Shown here piece by piece: positions 55,589 through 64,000 of a stretch of DNA of 64,000 nt. The first letter of the stretch is position 1, and every line of letters begins with the position of its first letter. Origin of the DNA: Gentiana macrophylla (Eukaryota > Streptophyta > Magnoliopsida > Gentianales > Gentianaceae); the NCBI GenBank assembly GCA_026214975.1, contig JAOBSW010000644.1:124001-188000 (forward strand). Reading direction: 5' to 3'. Under the pieces are notes generated by a model. The model was not told the DNA's origin. It made no database searches and worked only from the letters and a program-made list of their open reading frames with translations. Made by a program: the position numbers and the translations under genes.

Positions 55589-56992
55589 TATTGGTCCCAG
55601 AGAAGGGTAAAACTATAGTCAGAGGGGGGTGAATGACTATAGTGGAGTTTCAAAAACTTTTCGTGTGTTTAAAAGCTTTTGGACAGCGGATAAGTCCCTT
55701 CTTACTTTGTTGTTTCAAAGCAGTTTGGACAATCACAGATATAGATTATAATCTAGGAAATTTAAATGAATGCAGTAAAGTAAATTGCGGAAAGTAAATT
55801 GACACAAGGCTTATAGTGGTTCAGGGTGGTGTAATCCCTTAATCCACTCTTCTCCTGTGATGATTGGAGGAATTCACTATTGTTTTCACGGATACAATAG
55901 TAAGATTGTCCATGACTTCCCAAACTTCACACTCTACAAGACTATCACTCCTTGGCTGCACCAGCTTCAGTGATTCAGTCTCTTTCACTGCTCCTTGAGA
56001 TGAAATCCTTCAGCAGCTATCACAAACACAACTCCTTCTCAGATAACTTCTGATTCAGTTGCTTCAGTTTATTGTGAATGAGATTCACAAACTTGATTGA
56101 TCAATCTCAGTGCTAAATATAAAATTGTAGTTCTGACGTCTGAGTTGTTCTCTAGATGAATACTTGTAAGTTCAGAGAGAAGGCTTTTCAAATTGACAGA
56201 GTATCTTCTTGATTTTCTTTTTTCTGATCGTTTTCTTCATCTGTCTGTCAATGCCTTCTATTTATAGCCTTGAGTATCCTTGATTTGAAATTCCGTCCGT
56301 TGGATATATTAATGAGGGGAATAATCCTTGATTTTATTCTTGATTCCCCCTTAATTTCATTCTCCTTGATTCCAGTGATCTGATTTTTCTTCAAATGTAT
56401 AGCAGAAAATCCGTCCGTGATTGATCCTCTATTGATTGTGCATTAAATGCATGATCCTCTGAATCTTCATCATATTTCAATTCTTGATAATGATTACTTC
56501 GCCGTTCTCTGAACGGTCGAGTGATCCATCTGACTTTGCCGTTTAGATCTTCCTTCACTGTTTTTGCCTTCACTTAGCCGAAAGTCAGTTTACTCTGCCG
56601 ATTCACTCTTTCCTTCATCACTTCAGTTTAAGGAGAATCTTTGTACTTCACTGATCATTGGTTTGGGTGAGATCAGTGTACACCATATTTGAACATTAAG
56701 TTTCATCACTTGAACCATAACTTGGACTTATCCAAGGTCATCACAGACTTCCTTGGTTATAAGTCATACCATTAAGTCTTCATTGCTTCTCTGCATGTAC
56801 TTGGCTGGCCTCACTCTACCGAATGTCTGTTTTCCTTTGCCGTCCTACCAACTAGTACAATACTTGTCTGACTTAACTTATACAATATGTCAGACTCTAA
56901 GTAAATACTTATACAAAGAATTCTAACTTATTTCAGGCTTGCTATAACAACTAGTATGGCCATCATCAAAACATAATAAAATGTTCCTAACA
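55589..56992 (-). repeat. Element A2 3' LTR
   Basis: 1404 bp, aligning along its length with 44863-46262. TATA box at 56258-56266 on the minus strand. Hairpin ACTATAGTCA/TGACTATAGT at 55612-55643. PPT complement ATTTCCCCCTTTTT directly follows from 56993. Confidence 0.93.
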
Positions 56993-57137
56993 ATTTCCCC
57001 CTTTTTGATGATGCCAAAACCCTCATAAGCCTGAACATAAGTAAGTCAAATTCATAATAATTAACAGAATAGAAACTCAATAATTTTATTCATCCATTTA
57101 AGGGCAGTAAGTTGAAAACTTATTCAAGTGTTACAAA

Positions 57138-58128
57138 CTACATTTTGCTAAATTCAGCCTTGTACCTTTTGAACTTTGTAGTCTGAACCTCTTCAATTTC
57201 TTTCCAATCAATTTCTGGAAACTTCCACTTCCAGTATGCCATAGTATTGTATTCAGATACTCCCTTGAATACTTTCTTGGCAAAGAGTCTGTTGAAGTCT
57301 GGCATGGTCTCATTTGCCCTAGGTTCTCCAAAGTGCTTCTCAAGTCTCTCCCTAGCTTCAACAATATGTGAGTCAGCAAACTTGAGACTTTTGTAGAGAC
57401 TCCACTGCTCCTGTTTGTCCATTCTTCCCATAGGGTTGAAGAATTTTTCCATATAGTTGAAGTCTTCTTGTTGTTCAATTGGCAAGTCTTCTGGTCCTTT
57501 TGCTGAAAGTGGTATGGCTGAACTTGGTTTGCTGTTGGTTTGTTTTAGAAGTGCAAACTCTCTTTTGACATCAGTGCAGAGTTTGTCCATATAAGTTCTC
57601 ATCCTTTCATCCTGATAGCTTAGCCAATCAGCCCATGCTTCATCTTGTGAAAGATGAGGATAAAGTCCTTCCTATACTCTGAAAAATTCTCTTACATGGT
57701 CCAAAGACATCCGCTTCATATTCTCGCTTTGCTTTTGTGACCGGTGTCGCGTTCTGCGCCCACCAGTATCTCGAGTGCGCGCCGCCTCTCGCTGGTGTTT
57801 CCTCCGGTGCTAAGTCTGTGTTGACTTGTTGATCCTCTTTGCTGGCTAGATCCAAGTCTATGCTGATGGCCGGTTATGTCTTTGTCATCATCTCTTCTTT
57901 GCATAGGATGAGGAAATCCAATGCAGGGTTCGTTAAGGGCTTTTTCTCTTTCTTCTCTAGCCCTCCTTTGATGTTCCTCTACTTCATTTCTGATTCTGAT
58001 TTCTCTGTCCCTTGCTCTCATTTGTTCTTCAGTGAAGTTTGGGGGTCTAATAGTTGATCCTTCATGCTTATCCTGATCTTCCCCCTTTTTGGCAGCATCA
58101 TCCCTCTGCTGGAGTAAGATGCTATTTA
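57138..58128 (-). pseudogene. Element A2 extra (env-like) ORF, C-terminal part
   Basis: Two overlapping frames: 58021-57716 (RIRNEVEEHQRRAREEREKA, PCIGFPHPMQRRDDD) and 57602-57138 (ADSHIVEARERLEKHFGEPR, AYWKWKFPEIDWKEIEEVQT), with shifts near 57715-57650. It matches A's extra ORF at 23100-22247 plus the severed tail. Coiled-coil rich and charged. The stop is at 57138-57140. The N-terminal two thirds are missing. Confidence 0.85.
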
Positions 58129-58132
58129 TAGT

Positions 58133-59897
58133 TGATGACGGTCAAATTATACCCGTAAAAGTCATCAACGTTGACCTTAAATCGAGATTAATAATGTATA
58201 TTTCATATTGAATCACTCGTTTATATTTATTATTTTATGTTAAGTGATTATTAATATGATATTGGGTATTTAACTGTTTTTATTATTAAAAGGCCGATTT
58301 ATTGTGCTATAAATGTTTATTTTGCAGATCACAACAAATCGGGAGGATTCATGTTAATTAATCAATGGTCTCAAGATAATAGAGAAAGAAAATCGGAGCA
58401 TTAAATGAAAGGTTAATCAGATCAACACGAAGCATGCAGTGGGGAGCAAGACAAACGAAGAAAATATTTAAAATGTGCCAAAAATAGGTTCGGTCGACCG
58501 AGTGTGTCATCTCGGTCACTTATCGGATTTTTTCGTATTTACCTTCTAGATCCTTCATCAGTAAGTCGTGAAACTCCTATATCAAGCAATAGACTACGAG
58601 AAATTGTAAATCATCCTTCATTCTTTCTTCAATCTTACGATTCATAATATAACTTTGATACAATGTAGAATAATTTGAGGGTTTCCGGCAATTTAAGGGT
58701 TTGCAATATGTAAGCCTTTATTTTACATTTCTTTCTTTTAAGTAATTAATCCCTCCCAATTATGTTTTATCATTTGAATTAGTTAATCATAGCTAGATGA
58801 TGTAGATCTAGGCTATGATGTTAGGGATGTGGCGACTCCTTGTCTATGGGAATCCCGTAACCTACGTCATACACTTAGTATTTATTCATGAATCTACTTG
58901 ATTTAATTAATTCGTATCTATGCTAGTTTATATGAATACTGTGTGAATTACTGTTTAATCTATTCTGTATGATGAAACGCTGAGAGATATATTCTAAGAT
59001 GTAATATGGGGACGAAATCGATTCGGGTGACCGAATAAGTTCATTCGGTCGACCGAGCCTATTCACTCGGTCGACCAAGCCCCTGTCATCTGTTAATTAC
59101 ACCACGTCTTTATGGTTAGGTTAACCTAGTTGAATTTATTATCTCAGTAGGTATGGCTATGGCTACGTTACTCGCTTAGTTTAATTAAAACGTGTAAAAA
59201 GGAAATACCAATATAAAACTCGTAGGTAGGCTTATGAATTGCTCTTCACGGACGTTCAGCGTTATCTAGGTAGGTTTATATTCGGGAATTGCATGCACCT
59301 GCTTATACGTACGTCGTAGATTAGCATGAGACTATAACTTGGTAATTGCTAGTTCGACGAGAGCTTGAGTAATCGTTTAAGAAGTATAAGTACGCCTAAC
59401 CATAGGAATGTTGCCTAGACGAGGTGTACGATTAATATCGGCATCCTTAGTGTCGTAAGCGTGCAAGTTATATGAGATGGATACCCAAAAGGTGAAGTCA
59501 CGTAATGTAGCACAGTGATCTAGCAACCTAACCGGTGCTATGTCAAGTTAAAGAGGATGACTCCCGTAGCCAATCTAAGATAGATACAAACGGATTGACA
59601 GTTAATAAGTTCAGTTTATTATATAAATTATCTAGGTCCAAACGATAATGACTATAATTGGGGAGGTTAATTACGTTTTGTCGAGTCGTGTCTTTACCTT
59701 TCTTGGCTTATGTTGGTCGTAGACCGCCTCTATGTCCTTGACATGTTTAATTAATTGTTTGTATATAAGATGATCCACAATTGGTTCCATGTGGGATCGA
59801 CCTTGATTCACTATAGCTATACTACGATAGGCCTAGTCCTCTTGCTAGTATTGGTTTATGGTGGTCAAGTATATTATAACCTGATTGACCCCGATCA
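58133..59897 (+). repeat. Element F 5' LTR
   Basis: TGATGACGGTC to CCCCGATCA, about 1765 bp. It contains TCGGTCGACCGA-type palindromes near 58492 and 59048-59085. The TATA region reads CCTATATCAAG near 58576; the right LTR has CCTATATAAG. Compared with the right LTR it lacks a ~23-bp unit holding one palindrome copy. No coding frame. Confidence 0.88.
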
Positions 59898-59902
59898 AGT
59901 TT

Positions 59903-59921
59903 TTGGCGCCGTTGCCGGGGA
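59903..59921 (+). promoter_or_regulatory. Element F primer binding site region
   Basis: TTGGCGCCGTTGCCGGGGA begins six bases after the LTR end. This box is widespread just after the 5' LTR in Tat/Athila-type gypsy elements; the primer tRNA differs from the Met-tRNA used by the other elements here, and I do not assign it. Confidence 0.8.
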
Positions 59922-62900
59922 ACCAACGGTCAATTTTATATATAAATAATTTTCTTATTCGTGTCAAGTTTTCTGTTTTAGAGTCCGTTTTGAGTCCTCT
60001 CGGTTGTATCGCTATGTGTAAAAATTCGAATCTGGAGCATTTGGTTTCGCTCCCGAAGAGCGCTCTCGTTGCCGCCGAGCTCGATTCTATTTACGGGACT
60101 TCGGCGTGTCTGTTTATCCCGTATGTTTAAAACGTAGGTCGATAGCAAAGCATGGAAAACCATGTTAAAATCGATCCACGATCTGTTTTGTTTTTCTTAC
60201 ATTTGCGAAACCAGGAAGCAATAATGAAAGTCGCATTTTTCGCGGGCGCCGAGAAAATAACCCAAGCAAACATGTGGAGCTACGAATCTAAGATGGGAAA
60301 AGCGATTGAAGCAATACCTTTAAAGCACCAAGATGGATCCGAAAAAATTTTAAAGGCATAAATTCTTCGTGGTACAATGTTGAAGGCAAGGTACTACCTT
60401 TTTTGCTTTGTTTTACTACCTTTTGGTTTTTTGAGCATAAGTTAGCCTATACATGAACCTTAGTATGAATCTTAGCCCGGAGTTGGTTTGTAAGATTAAT
60501 TTTATTAGTGTGGAAGGTTCTCCCCCAAATCTGTCTCATCTAGAGGGTGTAAGAAAACATGTAGTCGTTGAAAGGAAGTAGTGAAAAAAAAAAGTTCCTC
60601 GTAGTTCTGTCAAAATCTCATTGTCCTATGCATGAGATTGCTTCTACTGGCCATGGGAGCAACAATTTGTGTAGTTTTTAACAATTCTCAATCTAAAGAA
60701 GGCGTTGAGTTTTGAGAGAGCATAATGAAGCAGCATTATAGAGGACGTGATTAAAATGGGTCCCTAGGACTAAATCTCCTTAGAATTCACTAATTCCTAA
60801 AACGAGAGCCGAGGTAAGAGCTTTTGATAAATGTCGTTTCCTAGGTCTCACAACCAAGGGAAGGGTATTAATCCGTAAAAGCAACAAGCCCACCTCTTAT
60901 AGTGCGCGAAGGGTCAAAGTCTGGCTATCCAAGAATGATAACTGACAAGGATACTTTTTGGAAAGTCGAGCTGAGGACTTTAAACTCAGAACTACTTCTT
61001 TAAAACCTTTAGGATTTCTTTTTAGGATTTTAGGTTTTGTTTTCTTTGAGTCAAATCAAAGTAACGTGACATATGTTGAGGTTTTTTATTTTGCCGTGTT
61101 CCGATGGCCATTGGGCTAAGGATGTGCAAAACTTTTTTACTCAATATAGGCCACGTGAAATAGAGTTCCGTAGGAGAGTCAAGAAATTGCTAAAGAAAAG
61201 GAAATTTAGCAATCCACCTTAAGATGGAGGCATTAAGAGAACTTGAGAATTACTGAAAATGTAACAGAAAATGATTGGTGTGAACAAGAACAATTTTGGT
61301 CAACTTCTAAAACCTTTTAGAAAGGTGATCCAAGTGAAAATCCAAAGTAGTGTGCAATTCATTCTGCAATTATCCTTATCTTTCCCTTTACACTTTTTCA
61401 CCTTCAAACTTTTCGATCCTCTCACCAATCTGCCCCAACAGTTCACATTTCTAACCATTCTTTCATCGCCTCTCTTTCTTTTCATCCGTTTCACTCTCCC
61501 ACCCAATCCCATTCCTTTAAACAATTCTCAATCCCATAAAAACAATTTCTTACCCACCCTTTATCTTTTCTTCCCATCCTTATGTGTATCTTTTTCTAAA
61601 CCCATCATAGTCTCAACCTCCATTTTGTTTACACAATACCTATGTGTTGCGGAATTTGAAATATTGCTAAGCTTTAATGATATCTTTTATCATTTTGATT
61701 TTCATGATACTAGTTGGGGTAAGTGTAGCTCTGACCCTAGCTAGATTTTAAGAGTTTTTTGTTCAATCAAAATACAACCTATCTTTCTACTGGAAGTTTT
61801 AAATTTCACACATTTCCGACTATTCCGGCATTTCTAGATGAAAAGTTTTGTTCTGGACTATCACACCGATCCGACCTTGTTGATGACGGTTATGACTTTT
61901 ACGTGATACATTGGGTTATTAGTAACTTCGAGGAGTAGCTACATCTCCCTAAGTTGTTGATATCCAATGCAAGCGAGAAGTTTCTGCGTTAAGTATTTGA
62001 TTTTATCTTTCGCCAATAGGTCGCATTCAATCTGTTATACCTTACCAAGTTTCTCTTTTATACTGGACTGAATACATAGTGAGCCAGTCCACCTCGTGTT
62101 TTCCCACATGGGGTTATGCTTTTTGATCTTTGTCTTCTCCACCCGGTTTTAAGAATATTTAGGCGGTGGAGGTTGTAGATGAAGACCACCATCTTTAGTT
62201 GCCAGTTTATTTTTCTTTCTATTTAGTATTTTTCATTTTGGTTTCCCTTGTCATTGGTTGTATAAAATAAAGTGGCTTAAACTGTTTTTAGGTATTTATA
62301 CCTCATTACTGCCACATTATTTTATAACTTCCATAGACATGGTATTTGACGGTTTCGTGGAGTTTGTGCGCTTATCTGAGTTTTCACTTGCTTCTCCACA
62401 ACGTGCTGACATTTACTCCGATATTTTTCTTTTACTTGGACCCGTTCCAGAGCTAAGTCTTTTTCTTAAAGTATCATTTATTTTTGTCATTGAGGACAAT
62501 GCCATGTTTAAGTGGGGGGTAGGAGACTTAGCCATGTTATGTTATAATTGAGAATTGAATGAAACGGCACATGATTGAAAAAATTGAATAAATACCATAT
62601 TATGTATCTCGTACCCTTAGAATTGTGAGTTCCTAGCTAAGAATTGATAGGAAAGGAACCAAGTTTCATGAATACGTGATCATTTTATACTTATGTTAAG
62701 TAAATTTAAGGATATTCATGCCCGTTTTTGCAAGTAGTTATTTATTATTCAATTACTCAATCTGTGAATCGAGTATACCGCGCAAATCATAATAATCAAG
62801 AAATTATGTGTACATTGCGTAGATGATTGGTTATGTGAACTTAGTATCAATATCTATCTCATTGATGCATTCTTATCTTTTAGCCATTAAAGCGAGTAAT

Positions 62901-63433
62901 AAGCTTGAGACGTACTGTGTTTTAGCAAAATGTTAGACACTTTGGGCTTGTAGTGACATTACCAAAGTAGCCCGCGCTTGTGGTAATATTCGATGCTATG
63001 CATGATCTAAGATAGGGGGATACTCTAAAAAGTTTTCCTCCTTAAGATTGATAGTATTTGAAAAATATGAAGAATTGAAGAAATTCAACTTTTAAGAGGC
63101 TTTGAGTAGTACTCGGTCTCCAAGTCCAAAATCCCTATAGATACGCTCTTGCTTATTGCTCTAGTGCTCTAACCATTGCGAGGCATAAGAAGTATGAATG
63201 CTGAGGTTGGTAGGTTGAGATTGCGAAGTTAGCATAAACTCTAATTTTGCCACGAATATATAAAACAAAAATGCACATGCACACATCACTTCGATTCATA
63301 GTAAGTAGTGAATAATGGATATCTTATGAGCATGACTAGTATGAGTTGACTTGAGTTTCTTGTGTAAGTATGATTTGACCATAGAAAATATTGTCTTGGG
63401 GAATGACTTATTGATGCTTTGTTCGGGACGAAG
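59922..63433 (+). other. Element F interior, essentially non-coding
   Basis: 3.5 kb without gypsy domains. The longest plus-strand frames are 61271-61744 (157 codons, low-complexity hydrophobic/Ser-rich, no motif) and 62258-62551; neither is convincing. A box TTGAGGACAATGCCATG followed by AAGTGGGGGGT lies at 62488-62520, an Athila/Tat-type 3' phrase, and a second AAGTGGGGGGT at 63437-63447 is the actual PPT. Confidence 0.7.
60152..60361 (+). CDS. Hypothetical 69-residue ORF in element F
   Basis: MENHVKIDPRSVLFFLHLRN..., 240 bp after the PBS, where gag would start. Balanced amino-acid composition with AGAEKITQANMWSYESKMGK in the middle; no known domain recognised. It could be a vestige of gag or chance. 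It begins next to the only reasonable early ATG outside very short frames. Confidence 0.25.
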   Translation: MENHVKIDPRSVLFFLHLRNQEAIMKVAFFAGAEKITQANMWSYESKMGKAIEAIPLKHQDGSEKILKA

Positions 63434-63450
63434 TCTAAGTGGGGGGTAGT
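63434..63450 (+). promoter_or_regulatory. Element F polypurine tract
   Basis: CTAAGTGGGGGGTAGT directly precedes the right LTR start TGATGACGG at 63451. Confidence 0.85.
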
Positions 63451-64000
63451 TGATGACGGTCAAATTATACCCGTAAAAGTCATCAACGTTGACCTTAAAT
63501 CGAGATTAATAATGTATATTTCATATTGAATCACTCGTTTATATTTATTATTTAATGTTAAGTGATTATTAATATGATATTGGGTATTGCTTTTTTTATT
63601 ATTAAAAGGCCGATTTATTGTGCTATAAATGTTTATTTTGCGAGATCACAACAAATCGGGAGGATTAATGTTAATTAATCAATGGTCTCAAGATAATAGA
63701 AAGAAAATCGGAGCATTAAACGAAAGGTTAATCGAGATCAACACGAAAGCAAAGTGGGGAGCAAGGCAGACGAAGAAAATATTTAAAATGTGCCAAAAAT
63801 AGGTTCGGTCGACCGAGCCTATAGCTTCGGTCGACCGAGTGTGTCATCTCGGTCACTTATCGGATTTTTTCGTATTTACCTTCTAGATCCTTCATAAGTC
63901 GGCAGAAACTCCTATATAAGCAGCAGCTACGAGAAATTGTAAATCATCCCTTCATTCTTTCTTCAATCTTACAGTTCATAATATAACTTTCATACAATGT
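63451..64000 (+). repeat. Element F 3' LTR, first 550 bp
   Basis: Matches 58133 onward. TCGGTCGACCGA occurs twice at about 63806-63840, TATA box CCTATATAAG at 63911-63920. Differences from the left copy are again concentrated at CAG/CGA-type positions (TTTGCAGATC against TTTGCGAGATC). Confidence 0.92.

Larger units (their letters stand above)
55589..58132 (-). mobile_element. Element A2, truncated second copy of family A
   Basis: Minus strand. A complete 3' LTR (55589-56992), PPT and the C-terminal ~990 bp of the extra ORF, cut at about 58130 by the LTR of F. The first bases read TATTGG instead of TGTTGG. If F inserted into A2, the rest lies to the right of the window. It provides the undisturbed version of the segment that C interrupts in A. 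Confidence 0.9.
58133..64000 (+). mobile_element. Large non-coding LTR element F, right LTR cut by window end
   Basis: Left LTR 58133-59897, PBS-type GGCGCCGTTGCCGGGG box, ~3.5-kb interior without gag or pol, PPT and right LTR from 63451. The LTR ends match over the 550 bp available. The TTGGCGCCGTTGCCGGGG box is typical of Tat/Ogre/Athila-type gypsy elements and their non-autonomous derivatives. It seems to be a LARD-like element mobilised in trans. The TSD cannot be checked because the right end is outside the window. Confidence 0.85.

Noticed and set aside
60533..61260. Possible host exon in F because of mixed composition
   Set aside because: No consistent frame, splice pattern or conserved motif; bounded by F sequence on both sides.
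61271..61744. 157-codon ORF in element F
   Set aside because: Low-complexity Phe/Leu/Ser-rich translation of a T/C-rich stretch, no motif, and internal to a non-coding element.

Overview
This window is plant nuclear DNA, most likely from a eudicot, and consists almost entirely of nested retrotransposons. I see no host gene, rRNA, tRNA gene or CRISPR array. The plant assignment rests on the element types: a plant-type L1 LINE whose ORF2 ends in RNase H, Ty1/copia elements of the SIRE/Maximus kind with 1.4-1.7 kb LTRs and an extra gene after pol, a Ty3/gypsy chromovirus of Tekay/Del type, and Athila/Tat-type gypsy remnants. The nesting suggests pericentromeric or other heterochromatic DNA.

Layout, left to right. 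1-5740: a LINE (minus), 3' end off the window, sitting in the 3' LTR of SIRE element A. 5741-46262: element A (minus), split by two large insertions. The first is element C (6046-22241, minus), a SIRE-type derivative without pol, which itself contains gypsy element D (11951-20573, plus) in its 5' LTR and a GC-rich TIR element with 100-bp flanking duplications (21583-22081). The second is element B (25793-39302, minus), a full-length SIRE element. 46263-50197: Athila-like remnant J (minus). 50198-54262: Tork-type copia G (plus), 3' truncated. 54263-55588: fragment H, resembling a gypsy LTR. 55589-58132: A2, a second copy of family A (minus), cut short. 58133-64000: F, a large non-coding LTR element (plus) whose right LTR runs off the window.

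Three insertions are anchored by exact 5-bp target-site duplications: C (GTCTT), D (CAGCC) and B (ACTCT). Inferred order: J is oldest among the left group; A inserted next to or into it; the LINE, C and B entered A; D and the TIR element entered C. On the right, G, H, A2 and F appear to be stacked one in another.

The SIRE elements follow the order 5' LTR, PBS, gag, protease, integrase, RT, RNase H, spacer, extra ('env-like') ORF, PPT, 3' LTR. Two observations stand out. First, all six SIRE LTR copies carry a perfect 9-10 bp hairpin with a C-rich loop about 24-55 nt from the PBS; its stem sequence differs between families but pairing is kept, as expected for a conserved RNA structure. Second, in A and B a TATA box lies 119-120 nt before the start of the extra ORF, suggesting that it has its own promoter. 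That ORF is charged and coiled-coil rich with no visible membrane segment, so 'envelope' is doubtful.

A caution: repeat copies often differ at CAG/CTG, where one copy reads CGA/TCG or CTT. This looks like base-calling error at methylated CHG sites, so some frameshifts reported here may not be real.
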